DNA of 64,000 nucleotides from an uncultured Chloracidobacterium sp. (GCA_936914845.1 CAKZGE010000017.1:1-64000), one strand, 5' to 3'; counted from the first letter of the stretch, positions 24,905 through 33,074 are shown. The notes: generated from the sequence alone by a model not told the origin. Translations and numbers: made by a program.

Positions 24905-25426
24905 CTATTTCTTCTCGCTTCTCAATATGCTTTCAGCCATTGCCGTGCGAAGTAATGACATCTCTTCGCGCATGCCGGTGATCTCTGATTTCAGAACATC
25001 GATATCCTTGTCCTTGGAAGCCAAAGATTGCTTGAATGAAGCGATCTGGTCATCACGCTTCTTGACCTCATCTTCGAGCCGCCGAAGGTCAATCGACAGC
25101 CGCTCATTATCCCGTTTGAGTGATTCATTTTCGGCGGATAGCCTGGCATTGGTCACTGATTCCTTCCTTAGTAAATCCCGAAGCTCTTTTACTTCTATCT
25201 CCGTATTATCCAAACGACCGAATACCAGTTTCATGGCATCCTGATCGGCATCAATGGCTTTCGCCTCATTGGTCACATGAACATCCACCCGGCGTTGTTT
25301 GCGGTCAGCCCGTTCCTTGCGCACATCCGCAATGATCTTGCCGATGCCGGTAATGCCCAGCACCGAGACGATCAATTCCACAACTCCGAATCCCCATTGC
25401 TCCATAACGTTTGCTTGCTGCATCAT
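24905..25426 (-). CDS. Membrane-anchored coiled-coil protein, lysis module
   Basis: 173 residues from ATG 25426, chosen because AAGGAGG lies 5 nt before it; the longer start at 25465 has a poorer site. One hydrophobic segment (WGFGVVELIVSVLGITGIGKIIA) is followed by a basic stretch and a long coiled coil (about 60-165). This looks like an inner-membrane spanin or an accessory holin-like protein. Its neighbours are a lipoprotein, a holin-like protein and an endolysin. No enzymatic motif. Role inferred. Confidence 0.65.
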   Translation of the reverse strand: MMQQANVMEQWGFGVVELIVSVLGITGIGKIIADVRKERADRKQRRVDVHVTNEAKAIDADQDAMKLVFGRLDNTEIEVKELRDLLRKESVTNARLSAENESLKRDNERLSIDLRRLEDEVKKRDDQIASFKQSLASKDKDIDVLKSEITGMREEMSLLRTAMAESILRSEKK

Positions 25427-25498
25427 TACTGCCTCCTTGTCGTGAGTGTGGGCAGTGTTTTCCATTCCTTCATAGCACCCAGCCGGGGGTAATGGCTA

Positions 25499-25642
25499 TT
25501 ATTCCGGTGCTTCTTCTTTATGCCCTTCGGCCCGCAGTTGTTCAGCGTTTTCTTTGACTTCAAGCCAATTGACGGCCTCTTCGAGTGAGACATTGCCGAG
25601 TATTCTGGCCAACTGCCGTAGTCTGTCAATAAATTCTTTCAT
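25499..25642 (-). CDS. Small acidic phage protein (47 aa)
   Basis: ATG 25642 to TAA 25499. A good AGGAG site stands 8 nt before the start. The product (MKEFIDRLRQLARILGNVSL, then a Glu-rich end KEEAPE) is an amphipathic helix without a membrane segment. It sits between the lipoprotein and the membrane coiled-coil gene within the lysis cluster, so it may modulate lysis. Function unknown; overlapping longer frames are shadows. Confidence 0.65.
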   Translation of the reverse strand: MKEFIDRLRQLARILGNVSLEEAVNWLEVKENAEQLRAEGHKEEAPE

Positions 25643-25657
25643 TTTGGTTTCTCCTTT

Positions 25658-26146
25658 TTAACCGATCTTGGCGGCAATGGTTTTTCGTTGTCCGAAGGCT
25701 CCGGCAATGATCAAAATGGCCGCCTTGATGCTTTCGATAATGACCGCGTAATTATTCAGCCGGTCGATCAATTTTAGCGATGTCAGTATCTCTAAGAATT
25801 GGCTAACGACGGTTGAATTGAATACGGCAAAGAGTTTCTCTATCTCGACCTTTGGAACTTTTTGTACTCCCGTCTGCGGATATTGCTGTTCAAGGTTAGC
25901 GATGGCGGTATCAAAGGCGATTCCAGCATTGGCCAGAACGATCCACGCGTCCGCGATCTTGTCTTTTTGAGCAAGCGTCAAGAAGTTCGACCGGAACAGT
26001 TCGCGGGTCAGGTCAACGCCGGCATTGGCGTAGCGTGCCACTTTCGCTGAATTGGTCTTTGCTTTGTCGATATTGATCCTCGCCGGGCAAGCCGTAACGA
26101 AGAACATGCTGTAAATCACGGTTAGAGCTAACAAAATTTGCTTCAT
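25658..26146 (-). CDS. Predicted lipoprotein in lysis module
   Basis: 162 residues. It opens MKQILLALTVIYSMFFVTAC, a signal peptide with the lipobox VTAC, so Cys20 should be lipidated. The mature part is helical (DKAKTNSAKVARYANAGVDLT ...) and ends with a hydrophobic AAILIIAGAFGQ near the C-terminus. An outer-membrane spanin partner or a lysis accessory protein is possible, because the membrane-anchored coiled coil follows two genes later. Its ATG overlaps the holin-like stop by 4 bp. Confidence 0.65.
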   Translation of the reverse strand: MKQILLALTVIYSMFFVTACPARINIDKAKTNSAKVARYANAGVDLTRELFRSNFLTLAQKDKIADAWIVLANAGIAFDTAIANLEQQYPQTGVQKVPKVEIEKLFAVFNSTVVSQFLEILTSLKLIDRLNNYAVIIESIKAAILIIAGAFGQRKTIAAKIG

Positions 26147-26499
26147 ATATTCTCCTGTTCAGTTTTTTGTGATATTTCAACCTCGACCTTCGGCGGATTG
26201 GTTCCAGTTCCGCCGACGACAAGCCCGACGATCACCAATGCAATACCGGCCGCGCTCTGATCGGCATTGAATCCGAAGGCTCCTAAAATGCCTGCGATGT
26301 TTGGAACCAACACCAATCCGGAGCTAATGATCCAGAACAACCCAAGGCACACCGCCAGCCGCAGGGCGTTCGCCCGATACCAGATCGCGGTCTCTATCTG
26401 CGATGCGAGAATTTTGATGGTGTATAGGCCTAGTCCGATCAAGAAAGTGATCGTCATTTGAATGCCATAGCTAAAAATCAGTCCATAATCAGGCTGCAT
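26143..26499 (-). CDS. Holin-like membrane protein
   Basis: 118 residues with three hydrophobic segments: about 10-32 (YGIQMTITFLIGLGLYTIKIL), 46-68 (LRLAVCLGLFWIISSGLVLVP) and 83-98 (GIALVIVGLVVGG), and a charged C-terminal tail. It lies directly after the endolysin gene, 3 bp away. Three-helix proteins of this size in that place are commonly class I holins. Function inferred from topology and context. Confidence 0.7.
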   Translation of the reverse strand: MQPDYGLIFSYGIQMTITFLIGLGLYTIKILASQIETAIWYRANALRLAVCLGLFWIISSGLVLVPNIAGILGAFGFNADQSAAGIALVIVGLVVGGTGTNPPKVEVEISQKTEQENI

Positions 26500-26502
26500 A
26501 AA

Positions 26503-27234
26503 TTATTTCGTTCCTCCAACTGTCTGCCAAACGGCATCCATGCCGCGGCGGTCGTGAATTGTCTTGAGTTCCCGCCAACCGGGCAGATTTGGTAATTCCA
26601 CATGCGGCATATCCGGCGATTTCCAATTGCCGCCCCATAAAAGGCCCGCCGACTTCGCCCATTTGCCGATCTTGAGATAAAGCGAATCCTCCCAAGTGAG
26701 TTTTCCGTCGACGAAAAACGCCAGATCGACCGCAAGACCGTAGTTATGATTGCTTTGCCCGCCTTTGGCATTTGTAACCTTTTTGCCGGGTTTGGTGCGG
26801 CCTTGGGCGTATAGAGCGTCTTGCTCGGTAATCGTGCGTAATCCTTGCGTCACTCGCAGGTCATAGCCCTCAGCGTGAGCAAGTTCGATGATCTTGATAA
26901 CCCCTCCGCGAAGTGTCGGAGCGACGTGCTTTAGCAATCCGCGAGGATCGAAGCTGTTGGTTGTTACTATGGCGGCCGTCTGATCGTCGGGTTTATTCGA
27001 TATCGGAATTCCGATATCGGCAAGCGGCCACACGAAGCCAAGCTTCTTTGCTTCGCCGATCGTGTTATCACCCACCAAGCCATCAGGCCGCAGGCCTCGC
27101 AGTGTTTGAAAGTTTTTCGTTGCCAGCTTGGTCTTTTGGCCGAATACTCCATCAGCATCGATCTGATGGCCGCGCGTCTTCAAAAAGCTCTGCCAAGCAG
27201 TTATCTGTTCTTTGGTTCCGTTGTTTATGAGCAT
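26503..27234 (-). CDS. Endolysin: PG-binding domain plus L-Ala-D-Glu peptidase
   Basis: 243 residues. The N-terminal ~65 residues are a peptidoglycan-binding type 1 repeat (WQSFLKTRGHQIDADGVFGQKTKLATKNFQ ... VGDNTIGEA). The C-terminal domain is a CwlK/VanY-type M15 peptidase: TQGLRTITEQDALYAQGR, the zinc motif SNHNYGLAVDLAFF (His and Asp) and MPHVEL (His). It should cut the peptide stem of peptidoglycan. The ATG at 27234 has no Shine-Dalgarno and begins 11 nt after the T-run of a strong terminator. Next downstream is the holin-like gene. Confidence 0.9.
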   Translation of the reverse strand: MLINNGTKEQITAWQSFLKTRGHQIDADGVFGQKTKLATKNFQTLRGLRPDGLVGDNTIGEAKKLGFVWPLADIGIPISNKPDDQTAAIVTTNSFDPRGLLKHVAPTLRGGVIKIIELAHAEGYDLRVTQGLRTITEQDALYAQGRTKPGKKVTNAKGGQSNHNYGLAVDLAFFVDGKLTWEDSLYLKIGKWAKSAGLLWGGNWKSPDMPHVELPNLPGWRELKTIHDRRGMDAVWQTVGGTK

Positions 27235-27244
27235 ATCGTTCGGA

Positions 27245-27286
27245 TAAAAAGAAAAAGCCGAGCAGACTCGTTAGAATCTGCACGGC
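27245..27286 (-). terminator. Strong intrinsic terminator before the endolysin gene
   Basis: GCCGTGCAGA and TCTGCTCGGC make a 10-position stem with one T-T mismatch and a 10-nt loop (27257-27286). It is followed on the minus strand by a tract of the form T5-C-T5. It sits between the early genes and the late operon, only 11 nt from the endolysin start, so late genes lie behind a terminator. Confidence 0.85.
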
Positions 27287-27376
27287 GGTAACTCGTGCTG
27301 GTTTAGCCATTCGGCCACCAAATTTCAGTTGTTGAAAGAAACTATAACCAAAAAGCCGTTTTATCGCAATCAGAAT

Positions 27377-27580
27377 CTATCCTGATCTTGAATGCAGACG
27401 ATTTTCATACCCGCAATATTCGCAAACAAGTGATAAGCGTCGGGCTTGAACTTGAAATGCTTTCCGACCATCCGGATCAAGAAGCCATATCCATTGGCCT
27501 TTTTTGCGGGCGATCAACTTATCACATTGACGCCCGTCCTGCCTGCCTTTGCACCTGATTTCTTTGCTTTCGGAAGCCAT
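27377..27580 (-). CDS. Com-like zinc finger protein
   Basis: 67 residues. It opens SKEIRCKGRQDGRQCDKLIARKKG and ends LVCEYCGYENRL, which gives Cys pairs C-x6-C and C-x2-C. This matches the small Mu Com family, whose founder binds mRNA and switches on translation of the Mom DNA-modification gene. Here it is the last gene before the terminator and late operon that contains a DNA-modification cassette. Family match is good by eye; the regulatory role is inference. Confidence 0.7.
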   Translation of the reverse strand: MASESKEIRCKGRQDGRQCDKLIARKKGQWIWLLDPDGRKAFQVQARRLSLVCEYCGYENRLHSRSG

Positions 27581-27728
27581 AATTTTCCTTGTTCGCTTTT
27601 TTTCGTTCGTTTTTGCGATCTGCTTGATCGGAGTTTCTTATTTCGCCCTTTATTTATCGGGCTTTCAGGTCATTTCTTTTCGTTATGAAACAAATTTCCT
27701 GTTCAGTCCTATGTGTTCAGTTTTTTTT

Positions 27729-29672
27729 CTACGGATTTCGACCTTTTTTAACGTCATCCGGTTTTATATTTCCGACCTCAACCAGCTTGAAAGTGGCCGG
27801 GTCAAAGTTGTAGCCAATTGTCCGGCCCGTGCCTGAGCCGTAGCGGCTTTTGTTGATGGTGATACTGCGGTCATAGGTCTTTGGAACGGAATAACCGCTT
27901 ATCTCCACTATTCCGCTTTGCGGTTCCGGGTAAGAGCTGAGCCAGCAGGCATTGTCCGCGAATCGAGTAAAAGCCATACCGCCAGCCACGCCGCCTAAAC
28001 TTGGTTTGCTGATATTGCCGCTTCTGGGATGGGTGACGATGATGATTCGGCATTTATGATCCTGAATGATCTTCCGCGTGGCCAAGATGAATTCCTGATC
28101 TTTGATCCAGGGTTCCCGTGTGGGCTTTGCTGCTGTTATCGGGTCGATGATTATTACATCGGCTTTATTCTTTGCTTGCTCACTGATCCAAGCCAATATT
28201 TCGGCATGATCCCATATCTCACCTCCAGCAAATCTGATAGAGCGGCACATTTTTTCAAGCTCCAAGTGATGCTTTTCGAGTTCGGTGCGGACAAGATGCG
28301 TAAATTGGTTCTGATAGTCGGTATTGCTCAGCTTGGAGTTATTGGCGATCTGCGTGAGAAAGCGATAGATATGCTGATCCTCACTGCCTTCGAGAAATAA
28401 AGCTCTGACTTTGATCGGGTTAGGTCCATTAACCCAGTCGTTAAGCCATTGTCCGATCAGCATCGATTTTCCGGCACCTTGATTGGCAACCAACATAGTC
28501 GATGTTTCGGGAAGCATGAACTGGCCGATAACGTTCAAGGTTGGCATACCAACGAACGGGATGTGTTTGAATTTGCCTTCTTCGATCGATTTTAACCGTT
28601 CGGCTGCAGCTGATGATGCACATCGGTTCTCGGCACCCTCGATCACTTTGCTGATGATATCCTTGCGGGCATCATCGCTTCCCCGCAGAGAATCCCAGAA
28701 ATCGACAATGTCATCTTTGGCTTTCAGGCCTAGATCTTCCACTCTGACGCGGAAAACACTGCAGAACGGTTCAAGATCAAGCAGGCGTGGGATGAGTTCT
28801 TTTTCCCATTTCTCGCCTTGTTCGTCGAAGTCTCGCCAAATGCAGACGGTCTTTCCGGCCAGTGGTGTTAGATCGGCCTTACTGATCGCACCTGACCCGC
28901 CGCAGTTCGTGGCCGCACAGAAAGTTTTATCGAGTTTCAGGTTCTCGAAGAAATCAACGCATTTCTCACCCTCGACGAACACAACCGTTTCGGCATTTAT
29001 GATGCCCGTGCGGTTATAGAGCGGCAGAGGGTCGGGCAAGCGTTCCAGCCGCCATAATCCATCCTGCGGGTCTTTGCTGGCCGGCAGTACTTGTTTCTTG
29101 CCTTCGCGGACATACCGGATCACCGCAAAATCCGTTTCGCCCGATTCGGGATCGGTGTAAGGGTAGATCGCTTCAAAGTGGTTCAGCGGGCTTTGCTTGA
29201 TCTGGCCCACCAGGTCTTTGCAAGTCGGAACGCCCGGCTTTCGAGCAGTTTGTTGTCCACTGCTGGCTTTGGGCCCGTTCGCCTGCCTTCCTTGGTTCGT
29301 GTGGCTTGCTCCGCTTGCGGTTTGAGTAGGCGGCGGCATCACATACATGCCGCTGCCGTCCGACCGGGTGTTGTAGTTTCCGGCGGCTGTCGATGTTCGT
29401 TCTCTTGGAAATTCCTCTTTCAAAATATCACCAACATCGCGGCCTTCATTCCGTGCCCGCAGTTCAAAAACATCCGCCGAGATATTGCAGGTGTAGCAAT
29501 AAAAATTCCAATTGCCGGAACCTTTCGCCTGCCGGATCTCCGCCGATGGGCTTTTGTCGTCGTGATACGGGCATTTGATATGCTTGCGGTTTGTTCCGAC
29601 CGCACCGGCATTTTCCAATTCACGAACAAGGAGGTCGCGGTTAGTTTTCGCAGAATCTTTCTCGGTATTCAT
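27729..29672 (-). CDS. Primase-helicase (CHC2, Toprim, RecA-type ATPase)
   Basis: About 647 residues from ATG 29672; a longer ATG at 29726 also follows in frame but overlaps the upstream gene by more. Domain order: CHC2-type zinc finger (CPYHDDKSPS ... YCYTCN, residues 33-75), a linker, Toprim primase core (ETVVFVEGEKCVDFFENL, then IWRDFDEQGEKWEKEL), and a helicase ATPase with Walker A VANQGAGKSMLIGQW and Walker B ADVIIIDPITA, of the RepA/AAA_25 kind. It should prime and unwind at the phage fork. It is the main replication protein of the prophage. Confidence 0.88.
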   Translation of the reverse strand: MNTEKDSAKTNRDLLVRELENAGAVGTNRKHIKCPYHDDKSPSAEIRQAKGSGNWNFYCYTCNISADVFELRARNEGRDVGDILKEEFPRERTSTAAGNYNTRSDGSGMYVMPPPTQTASGASHTNQGRQANGPKASSGQQTARKPGVPTCKDLVGQIKQSPLNHFEAIYPYTDPESGETDFAVIRYVREGKKQVLPASKDPQDGLWRLERLPDPLPLYNRTGIINAETVVFVEGEKCVDFFENLKLDKTFCAATNCGGSGAISKADLTPLAGKTVCIWRDFDEQGEKWEKELIPRLLDLEPFCSVFRVRVEDLGLKAKDDIVDFWDSLRGSDDARKDIISKVIEGAENRCASSAAAERLKSIEEGKFKHIPFVGMPTLNVIGQFMLPETSTMLVANQGAGKSMLIGQWLNDWVNGPNPIKVRALFLEGSEDQHIYRFLTQIANNSKLSNTDYQNQFTHLVRTELEKHHLELEKMCRSIRFAGGEIWDHAEILAWISEQAKNKADVIIIDPITAAKPTREPWIKDQEFILATRKIIQDHKCRIIIVTHPRSGNISKPSLGGVAGGMAFTRFADNACWLSSYPEPQSGIVEISGYSVPKTYDRSITINKSRYGSGTGRTIGYNFDPATFKLVEVGNIKPDDVKKGRNP

Positions 29673-30792
29673 CTGTTTTTTCGAAAGCTTCAATATCCTC
29701 CTTTCCTCGGTCTCCCCATGTCTCAATGAATATCGCCTTTTTCCGTTGATAAAGTTCCGGCATTGTGAGTGACGGCGTCCCCTGAGTGCCGTTAGTTATT
29801 ACTGCTAACTCTATTTCGACCGCGAAGGGCACGTAAGAGTAGGGTATGGATCCTGAATCTTCCGGCGAATAAACACCGTAGGGGTTGGATTGATGCATTT
29901 GATCATCATTGATATCGAATTCCCGATCACAACGATTTAACCAGCGGATGAAGAATTGCTTCGTCAGCTTTCGACCAGGATGCCCTTTGATCCATTGTTT
30001 GGCCTTTTGGGCCTCTGTTCTAACCGCGATCCCTTTGTAGGTTTCATCGTTAGCCAGTTCCTCGACTACATCATCAAAAGTTTGCGGTGTCTTGGCCTTT
30101 GAGGGTTGTTTGCTTTTGGAGGAGTTTTTCCTCAATGGCTCCGAAGATGAAAAACGCGTGTGCTGCGTAGGCGCGTCAGCGCCTTCTTCTCTTTCTCTTT
30201 CTTTTTCTATTTCTTCTTTTCCATTTCTATTTCCATTTCTATTTCTATTTCTATTTCTATTTCTATTTATCCCAACGTTGGTTGAATGTTTCGAAGAGTT
30301 AATTGAACGTTGGGAAGAGTTGGTTGAACGTTTCGAAACGTTGGATAAACCTTGCGAATCATTACCCGAACGTTCAATAAACCATTCCTGTCGGTAAAAT
30401 TCATCAGCAATATCACCGCTATCTACTAGATTTTGAAAGACTTCCTGCTGCACCCATTCAGGAGCATTGCTCACATTCGAAATCACTCCTTTGGCATAAT
30501 TACCTGCAATATTGTTATGCTTAAAGTATGATTTAAGGATGATCCACCCATCTCTAAATATGATCTTCCCGTCTTCCTGAAACTTATTTAAGGTCTCGAT
30601 CACCTGCACATTTTCATATCCTGTAATATAAGCAAGGAAAGAAGAGCTCATCTTATAAGCTCCGCCTAATTCATGTTGCGGATTGATCAGGAGATTGATA
30701 AATATATGCCGCTGAAAAGGTTCCAGCGACAATATATAATCATCCATACACATTAAAGGATTTACACTTCTGAGACCCGATTTAGATGACAT
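29641..30792 (-). CDS. DnaD/replisome-organiser-like protein with tandem repeats
   Basis: 383 residues. The N-terminal ~100 residues look like a winged helix (FQRHIFINLLINPQHELGGAYKMSSSFLAYITGYENVQVIETLNKFQEDGKIIFRDGWIILKSYFKHN), typical of phage replication initiators. A repeat-rich linker follows: three 7-residue units like SxxSTNS, then alternating Asn-Arg, then a Glu-rich stretch. The C-terminal ~150 residues include a region with AQKAKQWIKGHPGRKLTKQFFIRWLNRCD. It overlaps the HTH gene by 11 bp and the primase-helicase, so helicase loading is a plausible role. Confidence 0.65.
   Translation of the reverse strand: MSSKSGLRSVNPLMCMDDYILSLEPFQRHIFINLLINPQHELGGAYKMSSSFLAYITGYENVQVIETLNKFQEDGKIIFRDGWIILKSYFKHNNIAGNYAKGVISNVSNAPEWVQQEVFQNLVDSGDIADEFYRQEWFIERSGNDSQGLSNVSKRSTNSSQRSINSSKHSTNVGINRNRNRNRNRNGNRNGKEEIEKEREREEGADAPTQHTRFSSSEPLRKNSSKSKQPSKAKTPQTFDDVVEELANDETYKGIAVRTEAQKAKQWIKGHPGRKLTKQFFIRWLNRCDREFDINDDQMHQSNPYGVYSPEDSGSIPYSYVPFAVEIELAVITNGTQGTPSLTMPELYQRKKAIFIETWGDRGKEDIEAFEKTDEYRERFCEN
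30223..30270. repeat. Hexanucleotide tandem repeat (ATTTCT, 8 units)
   Basis: Eight 6-bp units, mostly ATTTCT with one ATTTCC and a terminal ATTTAT, lie inside the DnaD-like gene and code Asn-Arg pairs on the minus strand. Copy-number changes would keep the frame. Confidence 0.85.
30281..30343. repeat. 21-bp tandem repeat, 3 units
   Basis: Units at 30281-30301, 30302-30322 and 30323-30343 share the skeleton TTGAACGTTTCGAAGAGTT with a few changes. They code the 7-residue Ser/Thr/Asn-rich units of the DnaD-like protein linker. Confidence 0.8.
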
Positions 30793-31147
30793 CCTTTGCC
30801 CTCCCCGTCGGCATTATGATCTCGATAAGTGCCTGCTTTACTTGTTCAACAAAAGGCGTAACTGGAATATTCTCAAATTGATTGAATGGTAAATAGCCAG
30901 CCATAACTCTCGCTTCATTGATGTCGATCTTGAAGGCTAACCCCATCGCTTCAACGATCTCAAGAGCAGGCCTAGCCGTCTTGCCCGTATGTTTCAGAAC
31001 AGCGGCCCGCTCGAGGAAACCTAGATATGACCTACTAATACCAACCCTTCGTGCAAACTCAGAACCATTAATACCCCTTTCCTTTCGTCTTGCTTTAACC
31101 CATAAAGCAAATTCTGCAGCATTAAATGCTGGTTTATCGCTCATCAT
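30782..31147 (-). CDS. XRE-family HTH regulator
   Basis: 121 residues. A helix-turn-helix lies at about 14-50: ALWVKARRKERGINGSEFARRVGISRSYLGFLERA, followed by a helical region with PALEIVEAMGLAFKIDINEARVMAGYLP. It resembles an XRE-type DNA-binding protein of the early region. Start ATG 31147 (MMSDKPA; the second ATG is 3 nt on). It overlaps the preceding gene's stop and the replication gene's start, so it is part of the replication operon. Confidence 0.75.
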   Translation of the reverse strand: MMSDKPAFNAAEFALWVKARRKERGINGSEFARRVGISRSYLGFLERAAVLKHTGKTARPALEIVEAMGLAFKIDINEARVMAGYLPFNQFENIPVTPFVEQVKQALIEIIMPTGRAKDVI

Positions 31148-31772
31148 TCATCCCTCCCTCATCCTCCGGCACCAAGCGTCCCAGTTTGAACCGGAAGTAA
31201 TCTTCATCATCCCTACCGGGAGCTTCTTGTTCCTCAATTGCGGTGATAATTGCATCTCGAAGGAAGAGAGGCATATCAGGATGACTGCAAACTGCAGCAA
31301 GAAGCTTCGGAAGCTCCGGAGCGGGCTCTTTAAAATCCGCAGCATTGTTCATGGTCAACGGCGGCCATATATGCGGCTTGCCGCCTCTTTCTATATTGCA
31401 AGCTTCCCATGCTTCGCTCATTGGATATCCATGGAGTATGTAGTCGAGTTCACGGCCAAAAGCCGGATGCTTTTGCTTGAATTCGATAACTTTTTGATAG
31501 ACCTCGTTTTGCAGTTTCAGGCATTCATCTTCGGATATTGGCGGGCCTTCCTCTCCAAATCCGGGGGTATCACCCTTTCGGTAATACCCTTGGATATCCT
31601 TCAATTTTGATTGCATCCAGTCGGTCTTGGAATCCGGCGGCGGAGCTGGAAGACCTTCCGGTATGGACAGGTGCGGCACTTTATCAACCAACCCGGGCCA
31701 TACACCACCACGAACAAACCTATCGATCGCATTTCTTAGATCCTTTTCTCGGATTTTATCCATACTGATCAT
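31134..31772 (-). CDS. Hypothetical early phage protein
   Basis: 212 residues, hydrophilic with several Trp and Pro clusters (LPAPPPDSKTDWMQSK, HIWPPLTMNN). No Cys cluster, membrane segment or nuclease motif is visible. It overlaps both neighbours by a few bases in the early operon. Role unknown; position suggests replication or host takeover. Confidence 0.55.
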   Translation of the reverse strand: MISMDKIREKDLRNAIDRFVRGGVWPGLVDKVPHLSIPEGLPAPPPDSKTDWMQSKLKDIQGYYRKGDTPGFGEEGPPISEDECLKLQNEVYQKVIEFKQKHPAFGRELDYILHGYPMSEAWEACNIERGGKPHIWPPLTMNNAADFKEPAPELPKLLAAVCSHPDMPLFLRDAIITAIEEQEAPGRDDEDYFRFKLGRLVPEDEGGMNDER

Positions 31773-32125
31773 GCTGACACCTCCTGCTTGATCGTTACGG
31801 AACGCAATACATCCTCAAATCCTTCTCTACCGTTCTTTCGGATATGATCCCGGTAAATATCCTGTGCGGCTTTCAAAAGCAAACAAGCCCGAGTAAATCC
31901 GAGAGATTTCTTTATCTTGGTTCGCTTTTCAAAAGTTTCAATGAAATCTTTGGTTAGGAAAAGGCTCAACAGCTGCTTCCTTTGAGAAACTGTTGGCATC
32001 GTTTTGAACTTGACCGAGAAGATGCCGGCAATATCCATATGAGCTCCGACAATCTTGCCGAATCCGACCTTAAAATCCTTACCATGCTCCGGTATCTGAT
32101 CATTTATATTTTCCGTTACGAACAT
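31769..32125 (-). CDS. Hypothetical early phage protein
   Basis: 118 residues from ATG 32125, which has GGAGG 9 nt upstream. The longer frame from 32344 runs through the preceding gene and is rejected. The sequence begins MFVTENINDQIPEHGKDFKV, with helical C-terminal half (KKSLGFTRACLLLKAAQDIYRDHIRKNG). No known motif. The 4-bp overlap with the next gene marks it as part of the early operon. Confidence 0.6.
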   Translation of the reverse strand: MFVTENINDQIPEHGKDFKVGFGKIVGAHMDIAGIFSVKFKTMPTVSQRKQLLSLFLTKDFIETFEKRTKIKKSLGFTRACLLLKAAQDIYRDHIRKNGREGFEDVLRSVTIKQEVSA

Positions 32126-32562
32126 ATTGCTTTTACCTCCGCTGGTGCATTGCAGGCTGCTGCAACACCATTTTCCAATTGCCTTTGAATGAATAAGACC
32201 ACGCCAAGAATCTTGACCGATTTTTTGGGTTCGACACTGATATCGGTTACGTTGTCGATGATGTAGTTTTTGCCTTGATCTGCAAGGATATTGACTACTC
32301 CGGTATGGCTTCCGTAATCGCGTAAAGCAAGCACCGGAAGGCAATCTTCCCAGATCGTAAACTCTTTGGTGATTATTAAATTATCGCCATCACGCAATCC
32401 GGCAATCAGATCATTACTGCCGCGGTAAATCTCCATCCATATCGATTCAGGATTTAGCTTTTCACCAACAGCAGCAGGCACGGTGACAGTTTTAGGTTTT
32501 GGCCCAATTCGATCAGCTACATGAGATGACGGAAAGGTAATAACGTTTTTATCTTTACGCAT
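32116..32562 (-). CDS. Possible LexA/S24-like fold protein
   Basis: 148 residues. The stretch LIAGLRDGDNLIITKEFTIWEDCLPVLAL and the end VKILGVVLFIQRQLENG are laid out like the C-terminal domain of LexA/CI proteins (GiRDGDlviv ... iiGvvv..R). The catalytic Ser-Met step is not seen and no HTH precedes it. So it may be a fold relative without self-cleavage, perhaps an anti-repressor or Orf-type protein. Low certainty. Confidence 0.5.
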   Translation of the reverse strand: MRKDKNVITFPSSHVADRIGPKPKTVTVPAAVGEKLNPESIWMEIYRGSNDLIAGLRDGDNLIITKEFTIWEDCLPVLALRDYGSHTGVVNILADQGKNYIIDNVTDISVEPKKSVKILGVVLFIQRQLENGVAAACNAPAEVKAICS

Positions 32563-33034
32563 TATCTTTCACCTCCTGTCCGGCAATTTTTTCTTCCAGC
32601 TTTGCTTCATAGACACGAATTTCTTCATCGGTGAAAGATTTCTTGATCTCTAATCCGTGAGCGATCATCTGATTGCCGACAGTGAAACACATATCAGCAA
32701 TCACCATCTTGCCGGGTTCATGAATATCTATTGATTCTGGATACTGATTGATGAAATCGATCAAGAAGCGGCGAAAAATATGTGCAAAATAGCTTTGATC
32801 ACAAAGAGTATTTTGGAAATCTTCAAAAAATTGTCTGCATGCGGTCGGTGCCGCAGAATGCAGAACTGATATGTATGACATTAACCGCCACAAAAATTCT
32901 ATCTCATCCGAACCATCTGCTCGTTCGGCAAGGCAAGTGGCTAACGTTTGTCCATTAAAAGAAAATTCCACTGCCTCAGGTGCAATTGATTCTTGTTGTT
33001 GGTTCTTTGGGTTTATGTTATTCTGTTTAAGCAT
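32555..33034 (-). CDS. Hypothetical early phage protein
   Basis: 159 residues from ATG 33034, chosen for the AGGAG site 7 nt upstream and because the longer ORF (33112) overlaps the HTH gene. The sequence begins MLKQNNINPKNQQQESIAPE and is mostly helical with several Cys and Phe (YFAHIFRRFLIDFINQY). No motif recognised. Stop overlaps the next gene's start by 8 bp. Confidence 0.6.
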   Translation of the reverse strand: MLKQNNINPKNQQQESIAPEAVEFSFNGQTLATCLAERADGSDEIEFLWRLMSYISVLHSAAPTACRQFFEDFQNTLCDQSYFAHIFRRFLIDFINQYPESIDIHEPGKMVIADMCFTVGNQMIAHGLEIKKSFTDEEIRVYEAKLEEKIAGQEVKDNA

Positions 33035-33074
33035 AAAAGCTCCTTTATTTGGGGTTATGGGCCTTGCAAAGCTG

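Noticed and set aside
25426..25629. 67-residue ORF in the lysis module
   Set aside because: It is out of frame with the better supported 47-residue gene with AGGAG site at 25499-25642.
30092..30397. Rightward ORF with a Phe-Leu repeat and heptad-like end
   Set aside because: It is the mirror of the repeat tracts in the DnaD-like gene on the other strand; no ribosome site and it interrupts a clear operon.
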